DNA of 64,000 nucleotides from Prevotellaceae bacterium (GCA_031262785.1 JAISHB010000081.1:1-64000); one strand, 5' to 3'; numbered from the stretch's first letter, positions 45,408-55,621 are shown. The notes: generated by a model from the sequence alone, not told the origin. Program-made: numbers and translations.

Positions 45408-47420
45408 TCAGCCCCTGTTTCTCCTTTTTCGGAGTTCCTCGGCGATGCGCCACTGCAGGGCTGCCTCGGTCTCTTTCCCTGTCTGCATGAGGGCGTCGCC
45501 AAAGCGTTCGTGGGCGGTGGCGTGCTGTGGCTTGAGGGTGGTGGCCTTGTCGAAGTCGGAGAGGGCACCTTCTATGTTGCCGCGCTGCAGGCGCAGGCGG
45601 CCGCGGTTGTAGACGGCTTTGAAGTCGGCCGGTGCCAGGCGGACGGCACGGTTCAGACAAGCTTCGGCCTCGTCGGTTTGTCCGTGGTCCATCAGGGTGA
45701 TGCCTTTGCGCGTCCAGGCATCTACGAAGTCGGGGTAGAGCGCGAGCGCCTTGTCGTAGTTGGCCAGGGCGGAGCGCACATCGTGTGCCAGGGTGATGGA
45801 GTCGTTACCCAGCTGGAGGTATTCGCGGGCATAGCCTTGAAGCAGTTTCCTGCCGGCTTCCTGCTCGGCCCGCAGGCGGCTGTTCTCGGCACGCAGGCGG
45901 TTGATGATGCCCAGCTTGTGGCGCAGGAGGCGTTGGGCGGCCGGCTTCTCGATGTCGTAGCGGGCATGGATGGCCTTGAAGAAGTGCTCTAAGCAGTCGG
46001 CAAAGGCACCCTGGTCGAAGGCCTTGGCCGCGGCCACATACTCCACGTCGGCCTGTGCCTGCTTGAGGGCGCGGTCGATGGCCTGCCGATTGTTGAAGCG
46101 CTCGGCGAAGCGGACAATTTCGGGGCGTACAAAGATGTCGCTCCGCCCGATGGGTTTGCTGAGGACGATGCCCTCGAGCGAGGTGCAGCGGCTCAGCGCC
46201 ACGTAGGCCTGTCCGCCGGCAAAGACGCCGCCGGTGAAGTCGATGAGGGCGTGCCGGAAGGTGAGTCCCTGGCTCTTGTGGATGGTGATAGCCCAGGCCA
46301 GCCGCACGGGAAACTGGGTGAAGGTGCCCAGCACCTCCTCTTCGATGCGGCGTTCCTGTTCGTTGTAGCGGTAGCGGATGTTGCGCCAGCTTTCGGGCTT
46401 GACGTCGCAGGCACGTCCGTCGTCGCAGACGATGTAGAGCCGCTCGTTCTGTTCATCCAAGCCGCTGACCACGCCGATGGTGCCGTTGACCCATCGCCGC
46501 TCGTAGTCGTTCTTGATGAAGATGATTTGGGCACCCGGCTTGAGCACCAGGTCACGCGTGGTGGGCAGGCTGTGCTCGGGGAAGTCGCCGGTCACCTCAC
46601 CGCGGAAGGTGATGGCCTGGCCGGGCAGTTCGGCCAGCTTGCCCTCGTTGAGGTGCTCGACGGTGTCGCGGCGGGTGGCCAGCGTGATCCAGAGGGCGGG
46701 GGTGTCTTCCTCCTGCACGGGGGCGGCGTGGTAGCGGGTATTGAGCAGTTGCAGGTCGGCCGCTCCGGCGGTGTTGCTGCGGATGCGGTCGAGCACCCCC
46801 ACGAAGACGGGGTCGGTCTGCCGGTAGACCTTCTTCAGCTCGATGGCCACCAGGTCGATTTGGGCGAAGACGCGGGCGTCGAAGAAGTAGGGCGTGGGAT
46901 AGAAGCGCTCGAGTATCTCCCGCTCATCGCCCTTGACTACCGGTTCGAGCTGATACACATCACCCACCAGCAGCAGCTGTTTCCCTCCGAAGGGGTCGCG
47001 CAGGTTGTGCGAATAGACCCGCAGGATGCGGTCGATGGCATCCATGAGGTCGGCACGCACCATGGAGATTTCGTCGATGATGATCAGCTCCAGCTCTTGT
47101 AACAGTTTGCGTTGTTGCTTGGTATATCTGAAGAAGTCGTGGATGCGTCCCCGTTGGAGGCTGAGGTTGGCATCGTCGGGCAAGAAGGGGTGAAACGGAA
47201 GCTTGAAGAAGCTGTGCAGGGTGCTGCCTCCGGCGTTGATGGCGGCGATGCCGGTGGGAGCCAGCACCACGTGTTTCTTCCGGGTGTGCTCACAGATGTA
47301 ACGCAAGAAGGTAGACTTGCCCGTGCCGGCCTTTCCGGTGAGGAAGACCGACTGGCGGGTGTATTGGATGAGCTTGAGGGCATCCTGAAACTCGCTGTTG
47401 CGGGTATCTGTCTCTTGCAT
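45408..47420 (-). CDS. PIF1-like helicase with C-terminal TPR repeats
   Basis: SVFLTGKAGTGKSTFLRYICEHTRKKHVVLAPTGIAAINAGGSTLHSFF; IIIDEISMVRADLMDAID; TIHKSQGLTF; C-terminal TPR motifs (NYDKALALYPDFVDAWTRKG, DFDKATTLKPQHATAHERFGDAL). Confidence 0.88.
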   Translation of the reverse strand: MQETDTRNSEFQDALKLIQYTRQSVFLTGKAGTGKSTFLRYICEHTRKKHVVLAPTGIAAINAGGSTLHSFFKLPFHPFLPDDANLSLQRGRIHDFFRYTKQQRKLLQELELIIIDEISMVRADLMDAIDRILRVYSHNLRDPFGGKQLLLVGDVYQLEPVVKGDEREILERFYPTPYFFDARVFAQIDLVAIELKKVYRQTDPVFVGVLDRIRSNTAGAADLQLLNTRYHAAPVQEEDTPALWITLATRRDTVEHLNEGKLAELPGQAITFRGEVTGDFPEHSLPTTRDLVLKPGAQIIFIKNDYERRWVNGTIGVVSGLDEQNERLYIVCDDGRACDVKPESWRNIRYRYNEQERRIEEEVLGTFTQFPVRLAWAITIHKSQGLTFRHALIDFTGGVFAGGQAYVALSRCTSLEGIVLSKPIGRSDIFVRPEIVRFAERFNNRQAIDRALKQAQADVEYVAAAKAFDQGAFADCLEHFFKAIHARYDIEKPAAQRLLRHKLGIINRLRAENSRLRAEQEAGRKLLQGYAREYLQLGNDSITLAHDVRSALANYDKALALYPDFVDAWTRKGITLMDHGQTDEAEACLNRAVRLAPADFKAVYNRGRLRLQRGNIEGALSDFDKATTLKPQHATAHERFGDALMQTGKETEAALQWRIAEELRKRRNRG

Positions 47421-47432
47421 GACCGGGCGGGA

Positions 47433-48218
47433 TTAGCAGAGGCCGAAGTGACGGAGGGCGTTGGCGATGCCGTCCTCATCAACCTCCGAGGTGACGTAGT
47501 CGGCGGCCGCCTTCACCTGGTCGGAGGCATTGCCCATGGCCACGCCCAGGCTCACGTGACGGAGCATACCCATGTCGTTGCCTCCGTCGCCGAAGGCCAT
47601 GGTCTCTTCGAGCCGGATGCCGAAGCGGCGGATGAGCAAGTCTACGCCGTGTTGCTTGGTGTTACCCTTGGCCGTGAGGTCGGCAAAGGTGGGATACCAG
47701 CGGCCGGCTTCGCAGTGGGGCAGCAGGGGCATGAAGCGCTGTTCCTGCTCGGGTGTGATGAAAGGGGTCATCTGGAAGATCTCCTTGTCCACCACCTCAT
47801 CGGGCGTGCAGGTGGGCAACCGGTCTACCTTGAGGAAGTCGTAGAACACCTTGGCCACCTCGTCGGTGGGGCGGCACACGCTCAGCGTATGTTCTTCGAC
47901 GAAGATGCAGGGAAAGTCGTGTTCAACCGAGAGGCGCGCCAACGTGTGCACCTCTTCGGAGGGGATGATGCCCTTGTGAATCACCTCGCCCTCGACGAAG
48001 CAGTAGCCGCCGTTCATGGTGATGTAGCCGTCGACGAGGCCGCGCGCTTGCAGCGCGCCCAGGTTGTTGACGATGGCGTAGGGGCGTCCGGTGGCGATAA
48101 ATATTTTGATGCCGCGCCCCCGGGCGGCGGCAATGGCCTCGACGGCAGAGTCGGGTATCCGGTGGGTGTGGAAACTGACCAGCGTGCCGTCGATGTCGAA
48201 GAAAAGGGCTTTGATCAT
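47433..48218 (-). CDS. Cof-type HAD family hydrolase
   Basis: IKALFFDIDGTLVSFHTH, IFIATGRPYA, MAFGDGGNDMGMLRHVSLGVAMGNA. Confidence 0.9.
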   Translation of the reverse strand: MIKALFFDIDGTLVSFHTHRIPDSAVEAIAAARGRGIKIFIATGRPYAIVNNLGALQARGLVDGYITMNGGYCFVEGEVIHKGIIPSEEVHTLARLSVEHDFPCIFVEEHTLSVCRPTDEVAKVFYDFLKVDRLPTCTPDEVVDKEIFQMTPFITPEQEQRFMPLLPHCEAGRWYPTFADLTAKGNTKQHGVDLLIRRFGIRLEETMAFGDGGNDMGMLRHVSLGVAMGNASDQVKAAADYVTSEVDEDGIANALRHFGLC

Positions 48219-48256
48219 ATCGTTTTATTGTTTGGTGGTGCAAAAGTAATCTTTTG

Positions 48257-48264
48257 TATCTTTG
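48257..48264 (+). promoter_or_regulatory. Bacteroidetes-type -7 element TATCTTTG
   Basis: TAnnTTTG with TTTG at 48231-48234; 23 nt upstream of ATG 48287. Confidence 0.5.
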
Positions 48265-48286
48265 CACGCAAGTAAACGCACGTCAC

Positions 48287-49741
48287 ATGCCCGCTTCCCC
48301 TTCCTTGAAACAACGCACCGCCCGCGGCCTCCTTTGGGGAGGTATCAGTAACGGTTCGCAACAGCTGCTGAACGTCTTGTTCGGTATCTTACTGGCGCGC
48401 ATGCTAACGGCCGACGATTATGGCCTTATCGGAGAACTTCTTATATTCAGCGCCTTGGCCGGAACCCTGCAAGAGAGCGGTTTCACCCTGGCGCTGGCCA
48501 ACCGCAAAGAGGTGCGCCACGAAGACTATAACGCCGTGTTCTGGTTTAGCCTGGGTGTGGGCACGCTGCTCTATCTCCTGCTCTTCTTCTGCGCTCCGCT
48601 CATCGCCGCCTTCTACGGTCAACCCGAGTTGGTGCCGCTCTCACGCTATCTCTTCCTGGGCTTTTTAATCTCCAGCACCGGCGCGGCACAGAACGCCTAT
48701 CTCTTCCGCAACCTGATGGTCAAGCAGCGCGCCCTGGCACAACTCCCCGCCCTGGCCCTGTCGGGCTGCGTCGGAGTGGGCATGGTCTGGTACGGCTACT
48801 CCTATTGGGGGCTGGCCACGCAGATGCTCCTCTACATTACATTCACCAACGTCGCCCTCTGGTTCTACTCCCCGTGGCGTCCTACGTTGCAGCTGAACTT
48901 CCGTCCGCTGGGCGAGTTGTTTGGCTTCAGCAGCAAGCTACTATTGACCAACCTCTTCCTCCAGCTAAACAACAACCTGCTTTCGAGCATGCTGGGCAAA
49001 CTCTTTACCAAGAGCGACGTGGGCTATTACACCCAATCGGCCAAGTGGAACACCCAAGCCTTCTCCCTAATCAACGGAATGATTGGCGGTGTGGCGCAAC
49101 CCGTGCTGGCCGAGGTCTCGGCCGACGCCGGACGACAGCGTGCCGTCTTCCGGAAGATGCTCCGCTTCGCCGCTTTCCTCTCTTTCCCGCTGATGTTGGG
49201 TCTGGCCTTGGTGGCTCGTGAGTTTATCGTCATCGCCATCACCGACCGCTGGTTGGCTTGCGTGCCACTCCTGCAGATGCTCTGCGTGTGGGGAGCCTTT
49301 ATGCCGGTTGTCACCCTCTACACCAACCTGTTGCTATCCGGCGGACGCTCCACCCTGTATATGTGGAACATCATCGCCCAGAGCCTGCTGCAACTCCTGG
49401 GTCTGTTGCTCATTCACCCCTACGGCCTGCACGCCATGGTGGCGCTGTTTGTAGGAATCAACGTGGGATGGTTGCTCATCTGGCACTTCTTTGTGTGGCG
49501 CAGCATCGGGTTGAGGCTGCGCGAGGCCCTGACCGACGTACTCCCCTTCTGCTTGCTGGCACTGCTGGCCATGGCAGGGGCATGGCTCCTGACGCGCTCC
49601 ATCTCCAACCTCTATCTGCTGCTAATCGCCAAGATGGCGGTTGCCGCCCTGCTCTATGTGGTGCTGATGCGGGTGAGCCGTGCGGCCATCTTCCGCGAGA
49701 GTCTGCAATACCTTCGTTCACGTAACCACCGGCAAGCGTAA
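48287..49741 (+). CDS. lipopolysaccharide/polysaccharide flippase (Wzx/MOP family)
   Basis: RTARGLLWGGISNGSQQLLNVLFGILLARMLTADDYGLIG..., multi-TM. Confidence 0.87.
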   Translation: MPASPSLKQRTARGLLWGGISNGSQQLLNVLFGILLARMLTADDYGLIGELLIFSALAGTLQESGFTLALANRKEVRHEDYNAVFWFSLGVGTLLYLLLFFCAPLIAAFYGQPELVPLSRYLFLGFLISSTGAAQNAYLFRNLMVKQRALAQLPALALSGCVGVGMVWYGYSYWGLATQMLLYITFTNVALWFYSPWRPTLQLNFRPLGELFGFSSKLLLTNLFLQLNNNLLSSMLGKLFTKSDVGYYTQSAKWNTQAFSLINGMIGGVAQPVLAEVSADAGRQRAVFRKMLRFAAFLSFPLMLGLALVAREFIVIAITDRWLACVPLLQMLCVWGAFMPVVTLYTNLLLSGGRSTLYMWNIIAQSLLQLLGLLLIHPYGLHAMVALFVGINVGWLLIWHFFVWRSIGLRLREALTDVLPFCLLALLAMAGAWLLTRSISNLYLLLIAKMAVAALLYVVLMRVSRAAIFRESLQYLRSRNHRQA

Positions 49742-49742
49742 G

Positions 49743-50570
49743 ATGAAAATAGTCGCTGTCGTTGTGACCTACTATCCCAACGTGGAGGAGACCACCCGCA
49801 ACCTTCTTCGCTTCATCGACCATGTAGAGGCACTCCTCATTTGGGAGAACACCCCTTTGAAGGAGCGATTGGCCTACCGCCTTTCGTTTCCCGGCCACGA
49901 GCGGAAGGTCTACTACCAAGGCGCTTGCCACAACCGCTACATCGCCTTCCCGCTCAACCAAGCCATCGCCTATGCCCTCGAGCACGGCTTCACCCACCTG
50001 CTGGCCATGGACCAGGACAGCTGTTGGACTGGCTTCAGACACTTCGCCGACTACGTGGAGGCTCACCCCCTGCCCCGCGCCGCCGCCTACACGCCGGCCA
50101 TCAACGGTGCGGGCACCGAAGAGCCTGTGGTGGTGGAGGCCGCCATCACCTCGGGTACGCTCTACGACGTAGCCGTGTGCCGGGAGGTGGGCGGCTTCAA
50201 CGAAACCTACCAAATCGACTGGGTAGACACCGAATATTGCTTCCGCGCCCGTGCCGCCGGTTACCATATCTACCGCCTGCCCGCCGGCACCCTCGCACAC
50301 CGGCGCGGCAACCCCTCGCGGGTGTGCGGACGGTGGCAAACCGACAACTATTCGCCCGAACGCCTCTACCGCATCGTGCGCAACGGTTTGCTTACCCGCC
50401 GCGCCTATCCGCACTACTTCAACACCCGCTACTTTTGGAAGGTGACGCTCCGGCGTATCCCCCTGGTCTTGTTGGGCGAACCCTGCAAGCGGCGGAAACT
50501 GGCCGCCATGCTGCGCGGCGTGCTCGATGCGTGGAAAATGAATCATCCCTCGAAGCGCCATGGATGCTGA
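49743..50570 (+). CDS. glycosyltransferase family 2 (rhamnosyltransferase-like)
   Basis: MKIVAVVVTYYPNVEETTRNLLRFI, THLLAMDQDSCW, DWVDTEYCFRARAAGYHIY. Confidence 0.85.
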   Translation: MKIVAVVVTYYPNVEETTRNLLRFIDHVEALLIWENTPLKERLAYRLSFPGHERKVYYQGACHNRYIAFPLNQAIAYALEHGFTHLLAMDQDSCWTGFRHFADYVEAHPLPRAAAYTPAINGAGTEEPVVVEAAITSGTLYDVAVCREVGGFNETYQIDWVDTEYCFRARAAGYHIYRLPAGTLAHRRGNPSRVCGRWQTDNYSPERLYRIVRNGLLTRRAYPHYFNTRYFWKVTLRRIPLVLLGEPCKRRKLAAMLRGVLDAWKMNHPSKRHGC

Positions 50571-51450
50571 TGCCCCGCGAGTGAGCGTGTTGATGCTCAC
50601 CTACAACCAAGAGGCGTATCTGGACGAGGCCATTGCCAGCGTGATGGCGCAAAAAACCACCTTTCCTTTCGAGTTGGTCATCGGGAACGATGCTTCGACG
50701 GACGGCACCACGGCCATCTGTAACCGGTGGGCGGCCAAGTTTCCCCGTCGCATCGTGGTGCTTCATCACGCGCACAACGTGGGGCTGGCACATAACTTCC
50801 TGCTAACCTATGCGAGGCTGCGGGGCGAGTATGTAGCTATCTGTGAAGGAGACGACTTCTGGCTGAGCCGCCACAAGCTGCAGCGGCAAGTCGCGTTCTT
50901 GGAGACGCACCCCCGGTTTGTGCTCTGTTTTCATCGGGTGGTCAACTATTACGAGGCCGACGGCAGCAAGAGTCTGAGCAACGGCGGCCAGCGCCGGCGG
51001 GAGCTGACCTTGCTGGATCTGGCGCGTGCCAATGTGATCACCAACGTCTCGGCGCTGTTCCGGCGCAGCGCCGTGCCCGTCCTGCCGGCCTGGTTTGCAG
51101 CGGTCGAGACCTACGATTATCCGCTGTATATGCTGGCGGCAACCCGGGGAGACCTCTATTATATGTCCCGGCCTATGGCCGTCTATCGGCAACGTGCCGG
51201 GGCGATATGGTCGCGTGCCCAAGGAGAGCGGAAACGTGCCCTCTCGCTGCGGGTTCGCCGCCAACTCATTGCCCATTTTGCGCCCACGCATCCGCAGGTG
51301 TGCGAACTGCTGGAAGCTGCTTGTCAAGCGATTGAGCGCAACTACGACTCTGCCTACGCCGGAGGCGCTGTCCGTACTCGAACGAAGCAATTCATCAAGA
51401 GGCTACGCGGCTGGCTCTCGCGAAGTATTCCCCTGCGCCGGATTGGTTGA
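50560..51450 (+). CDS. glycosyltransferase family 2
   Basis: RVSVLMLTYNQEAYLDEAIASVMAQKTTFPFELVIGNDASTDGTTAIC, VAICEGDDFW; overlaps the previous gene. Confidence 0.9.
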   Translation: MDADAPRVSVLMLTYNQEAYLDEAIASVMAQKTTFPFELVIGNDASTDGTTAICNRWAAKFPRRIVVLHHAHNVGLAHNFLLTYARLRGEYVAICEGDDFWLSRHKLQRQVAFLETHPRFVLCFHRVVNYYEADGSKSLSNGGQRRRELTLLDLARANVITNVSALFRRSAVPVLPAWFAAVETYDYPLYMLAATRGDLYYMSRPMAVYRQRAGAIWSRAQGERKRALSLRVRRQLIAHFAPTHPQVCELLEAACQAIERNYDSAYAGGAVRTRTKQFIKRLRGWLSRSIPLRRIG

Positions 51451-51728
51451 TTTTCGCGGGCGCAAAGCAGCCGGCGGAGTTGGATTGGCTCATTCGCGTG
51501 CGTGCAAAACCTCCATCGGAGTTGGATCGGGGCTTTCACGTGGACGCAAAGCAGCCGGCGGAGTTGGATTGGCTCATTCAGGTACGTGCAAAACCTTCAA
51601 CGGAGTTGGATTGGGGGTTTCTCGTGGACGCAAAACCTTCAACGGAGTTGGATTGGGGCTTTCTCGTGCGTGCAAAACCTCCAACGGAGTTGGATTGGAG
51701 CTTTCTCACGGGCGCAAAAGCTCCGGCG
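51435..51728 (-). repeat. 42-bp tandem array (7 units) filling the whole gap between convergent genes
   Basis: unit starts at 51435 (degenerate), 51477, 51519, 51561, 51603, 51645, 51687; hairpin GGAGCTTT(51697-51704)/AAAGCTCC(51717-51724) in the last unit. Confidence 0.9.
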
Positions 51729-51729
51729 G

Positions 51730-53235
51730 TTACAGTTTCCAGGCTTCGGGCAGGCACTCGATCATGTCACTGATGGTCATGCCGGTTTCTCCTTGTCGAC
51801 GGCAGGCAATATCGCCTGCCCTGCCGTGTACATACATCGCCAGGCAGGCCGCCTGCTGTGTCGGGTATCCTTGTGCCAGCAGCGCCAGCACTACTCCGGT
51901 GAGCATGTCTCCGCTTCCTGCGCGCGCCATGCCCGGATTGCCTGTCGGGTTGAAATAGCAGTGACCTTCGGGGGTAACCAAGGCGGAGTAGGCGCCTTTG
52001 AGCAACACATGGACGCCGTGGCGGGCGGCAAGCTCGCGTGTCTTCTGCAATCGCTGGTAGGAGTCGGTGCATTTGCCCGCCAGGCGCTCTAACTCCCCCG
52101 GATGGGGCGTGAACAGCGTCCCCGCGGGGAAACGTAGCTGCAACGGATGATGCTCCGAGAGGATATTGAGGGCGTCGGCGTCCAGGACCATCGGTACCGG
52201 ACACTGCTCGATGAGGCGGAAGAGTGCCTGCGCCGTCTCCGGTGCCCGCCCGATGCCCGGGCCGACGCCCACCGCCCGGAAGGCATCGGTATCGGGCACA
52301 CTGGTGAAGCAACGCTCCGCCTCGTCGAGCAAAGTCATCGCTTCGGGCACGGCCGTCTGCACGATGGCATTGTTCCCGCGGGGAAGATGGATGCTCAGCA
52401 AGCCGACTCCCGAACGCAGGCAGGCGCGGGCGGCTAAAATACAGGCGCCTGCCATGCCCTGTTGTCCGGCTACGAGCAACGCGTGTCCGAAGTGCCCTTT
52501 GTGTGCAAACCGCGGGCGCGGCCGACAGAGCGCGGCCATGGCCGGTTCTTCCAGCAGCTCGTAGGGGGTTGGAAGCTGGCGAATGCCTTCGGCACTCAGG
52601 CCAATGTCGATCAGTTTCCATGTTCCCGTGTAGCGCTCGTTCTCCGCAAAGAGAAACGCGAGCTTGGGTAGTTGCAGACTCAGGGTGAAATCGGCACGAA
52701 CGATGTGTGTCCAGGGGGTATGGTTGTTCTCCTCGGCCTTCATGCCCGAAGGAAGGTCGATGGAGACGACCGCCCGCACCGACGAGGCATTCAGGTAGTT
52801 GACCACGGCGGCAAACCCGCCTGCCAGGGGTTTGTTCAAACCGCTCCCGAAGAGGCCGTCGATGACCAAGTGCTCGCCGGTGAGCGGCGGCGGGGTGAAC
52901 TGGTCGGTAATCTCATGAAAGTGGATGCGATGCAGGACCAAGATGCGTGCCTTGTTGGCAGCGCATCCCGGCGAGAGCTTCCCCTGGGGGTTAAAGAGGT
53001 AGACGGTGACGCGATAGTGCTGCTCGGCAAGCAGACGGGCTACGGCTAAGGCGTCGCCGCCGTTGTTCCCGGGACCGGCGAAGACGACCGGCCGCACATC
53101 GGGGCCGAACTGATCGGTAAGGGTGCGGACAAGGGCGCGCGCGGCGCGCTCCATCAGGTCGATGGAGGCGATGGGTTCGTGCCGGATGGTGTAGGCATCC
53201 AGCTCCTGGATGGCAGGGGTTTGCAAAATCTTCAT
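51730..53235 (-). CDS. nnr: bifunctional NAD(P)H-hydrate epimerase / ADP-dependent NAD(P)H-hydrate dehydratase
   Basis: VVFAGPGNNGGDALAVARLL; GHFGHALLVAGQQGMAGACILAARACLRSGVGLLSIH; TPHPGELERLAG; GNPGMARAGSGDMLTGVVLALLAQG. Confidence 0.93.
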   Translation of the reverse strand: MKILQTPAIQELDAYTIRHEPIASIDLMERAARALVRTLTDQFGPDVRPVVFAGPGNNGGDALAVARLLAEQHYRVTVYLFNPQGKLSPGCAANKARILVLHRIHFHEITDQFTPPPLTGEHLVIDGLFGSGLNKPLAGGFAAVVNYLNASSVRAVVSIDLPSGMKAEENNHTPWTHIVRADFTLSLQLPKLAFLFAENERYTGTWKLIDIGLSAEGIRQLPTPYELLEEPAMAALCRPRPRFAHKGHFGHALLVAGQQGMAGACILAARACLRSGVGLLSIHLPRGNNAIVQTAVPEAMTLLDEAERCFTSVPDTDAFRAVGVGPGIGRAPETAQALFRLIEQCPVPMVLDADALNILSEHHPLQLRFPAGTLFTPHPGELERLAGKCTDSYQRLQKTRELAARHGVHVLLKGAYSALVTPEGHCYFNPTGNPGMARAGSGDMLTGVVLALLAQGYPTQQAACLAMYVHGRAGDIACRRQGETGMTISDMIECLPEAWKL

Positions 53236-53254
53236 CGGAGTATGTGACAGGTTG

Positions 53255-53286
53255 TTTGCAAAGGTAGCCAAAAATGCCTACTTTTG
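53255..53286 (+). promoter_or_regulatory. consensus Bacteroidetes promoter TTTG-N20-TACTTTTG
   Basis: TTTG 53255-53258, TACTTTTG 53279-53286. Confidence 0.65.
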
Positions 53287-53314
53287 CGCCCATCATTCAA
53301 ATATCCACTACGCT

Positions 53315-53869
53315 ATGGACATCATTCGAATTAAGGATAAACAGTTTGCGGTTTCTATCCCCGAAACCGACATCTTGCGGCAGGTTGAACGCATTGCCGG
53401 TGAAATTAACCGCGACCTGGCCGATCGGAATCCCCTCTTCTTGAGCGTACTCAACGGCGCCTTTATGTTTACGGCCGACCTGATGAAATACGTGACCATT
53501 CCCTGTGAAGTGTCGTTCGTCAAGCTCGCCTCGTATCAGGGGGTGGCTTCGACGGGTATTATTAAAGAGGTCTTGGGCATCAACGAGGAGTTGTCCGGAC
53601 GCACGGTGGTTATCGTCGAAGACATCGTGGATACGGGCTTTACCATGCAACGGCTGCTGGAGAGCATCGGCACGCGCAATCCGCGCGAGATACGCATCGC
53701 TTCGCTCTTGGTCAAACCCGACAAGCTCAAGGTGCCCTTGCGCATCGACTACGCAGCCATGTATATCCCCAACGACTTCATCGTGGGGTACGGCTTGGAC
53801 TACGACGGCTACGGGCGCAACTACCGCGACATCTACACCCTCTGCGCTGCGCAGGAGCAGAACCCATAG
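53315..53869 (+). CDS. hpt: hypoxanthine phosphoribosyltransferase
   Basis: LSVLNGAFMFTADLMKYV, VVIVEDIVDTGFTMQRLLE, DFIVGYGLDYDGYGRNYRDIY. Confidence 0.93.
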   Translation: MDIIRIKDKQFAVSIPETDILRQVERIAGEINRDLADRNPLFLSVLNGAFMFTADLMKYVTIPCEVSFVKLASYQGVASTGIIKEVLGINEELSGRTVVIVEDIVDTGFTMQRLLESIGTRNPREIRIASLLVKPDKLKVPLRIDYAAMYIPNDFIVGYGLDYDGYGRNYRDIYTLCAAQEQNP

Positions 53870-53884
53870 ATTAGAATACTACTC

Positions 53885-54454
53885 ATGCTGAACATTGTTA
53901 TTTTTGGCGCCCCCGGTTCCGGCAAAGGAACGCAGAGCGCACGCATCGTTGAAAAGTACGGCTTGACGCACATCTCGACCGGAGATGTCTTGCGTGCCGA
54001 AATGAAGAAAGGATCGGAGCTGGGCATCATCGCCAAGCAATACATCGACCAAGGGCAACTGATCCCCGACGACCTGATGATTCACATCCTGGGCGAAGTG
54101 CTCGACAAGGCGGCTAACCCCCAAGGAGTGATTTTCGACGGATTCCCGCGCACCATCCCGCAAGCGGAAGCGCTCAAGACCCTGCTGGCCGAACGCGGAC
54201 AGGAGGTGGCGGTGATGCTCGATTTGGAGGTGCCCGAAGAACTGCTGATGACGCGGCTTATCAACAGGGGAAAAGAATCGGGACGTGCCGACGATAATGA
54301 GGAGACCATTCAAAAGCGGCTGCAGGTGTATCATACGCAGAGTGCTCCGCTGATTGACTGGTATAAAAAGGAGGGGAAACATCGCCTGATCAAGGGCTAC
54401 GGCGAGCTGGAGCAGATTGCGGCCGATCTGTTTGAGGCCATTGACCATTCCTAA
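53885..54454 (+). CDS. adk: adenylate kinase
   Basis: [52 protein letters not shown]. Confidence 0.96.
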   Translation: MLNIVIFGAPGSGKGTQSARIVEKYGLTHISTGDVLRAEMKKGSELGIIAKQYIDQGQLIPDDLMIHILGEVLDKAANPQGVIFDGFPRTIPQAEALKTLLAERGQEVAVMLDLEVPEELLMTRLINRGKESGRADDNEETIQKRLQVYHTQSAPLIDWYKKEGKHRLIKGYGELEQIAADLFEAIDHS

Positions 54455-54459
54455 AGCGC

Positions 54460-55608
54460 ATGGCAGAAAGCAATTTTGTAGATTACGTTAAGATATACTG
54501 CCGCTCGGGCAAGGGCGGGAGAGGCTCTACGCACATGCGCCGCGAAAAGTATATCCCCAAGGGTGGTCCCGACGGCGGCGACGGCGGACGGGGCGGTCAT
54601 GTGATTCTGCGGGGCAACCGCAACTACTGGACGCTGCTCCACCTGCGTTACGCACGTCACGCACTGGCCGGACACGGAGAATCCGGCTCACGCAACCGGA
54701 GCTTCGGAAAAGACGGGGAGGATAAAATCATTGAGGTGCCCTGCGGCACCGTGGTCTACAATGCCGAAACGGGCGACTTTGTGTGCGACGTGACTGACCA
54801 CGGCCAAGAGGTGGTGCTGCTCAAGGGCGGACGGGGCGGATTGGGCAACTGGCACTTCCGCACGGCCACCAACCAGGCTCCCCGCTATGCTCAGCCGGGC
54901 GAGCCGATGCAGGAGATGACGGTAATTATGGAACTGAAGCTGCTGGCCGACGTGGGGCTGGTGGGTTTTCCCAATGCGGGCAAGTCTACGCTGCTCTCTA
55001 CCGTGTCGGCAGCCAAACCCAAGATAGCGAACTATCCGTTTACTACGCTGGAGCCTAATTTGGGCATCGTCTCGTATCGGGAGGGGAAGTCGTTTGTCAT
55101 GGCCGACATCCCGGGCATCATAGAGGGAGCGAGTGCGGGCAAGGGGTTGGGACTTCGCTTCTTGCGTCACATTGAACGCAATGCGTTGCTGCTCTTTATG
55201 GTGCCGGCCGACAGCGAGGAGATTGGGCGCGAATATGAAATCCTCTTGAATGAACTCGCTACGTTTAATCCGGAGATGCTCGACAAGCAACGTGTCTTGG
55301 CGGTGACCAAGTGCGACATGCTGGACGGGGAACTGATGGAGGAAATAGAGGCGACGCTGCCCGGGGATATCCCCCACCTCTTTATATCGTCGGTTTCCGG
55401 CTTGGGTATCGCCGCACTGAAAGATGTGCTGTGGAACGAACTCACCAAAGAGAGCAACCAGACCGACGCGCTGGTGCATCGTCCCAAGGAGATGACCCGC
55501 CTGCGGCAGGAGCTGATTGACCAGGGCGAGGATGAGGATCTGACGGCGGCGGATTTGCCGCCGGGGGAGGAGGCTCCCGAGGATTGGGAGGAGGATTGGG
55601 AGGATTAA
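54460..55608 (+). CDS. obgE: GTPase Obg
   Basis: [85 protein letters not shown]. Confidence 0.96.
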   Translation: MAESNFVDYVKIYCRSGKGGRGSTHMRREKYIPKGGPDGGDGGRGGHVILRGNRNYWTLLHLRYARHALAGHGESGSRNRSFGKDGEDKIIEVPCGTVVYNAETGDFVCDVTDHGQEVVLLKGGRGGLGNWHFRTATNQAPRYAQPGEPMQEMTVIMELKLLADVGLVGFPNAGKSTLLSTVSAAKPKIANYPFTTLEPNLGIVSYREGKSFVMADIPGIIEGASAGKGLGLRFLRHIERNALLLFMVPADSEEIGREYEILLNELATFNPEMLDKQRVLAVTKCDMLDGELMEEIEATLPGDIPHLFISSVSGLGIAALKDVLWNELTKESNQTDALVHRPKEMTRLRQELIDQGEDEDLTAADLPPGEEAPEDWEEDWED

Positions 55609-55621
55609 TCCTACGCACGGG

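Noticed and set aside
51095-52092. Repeat-rich + ORFs (287, 108 and 196 aa)
   Set aside because: All three frames are open only because of the 42-bp array; they also run antisense into the nnr gene.
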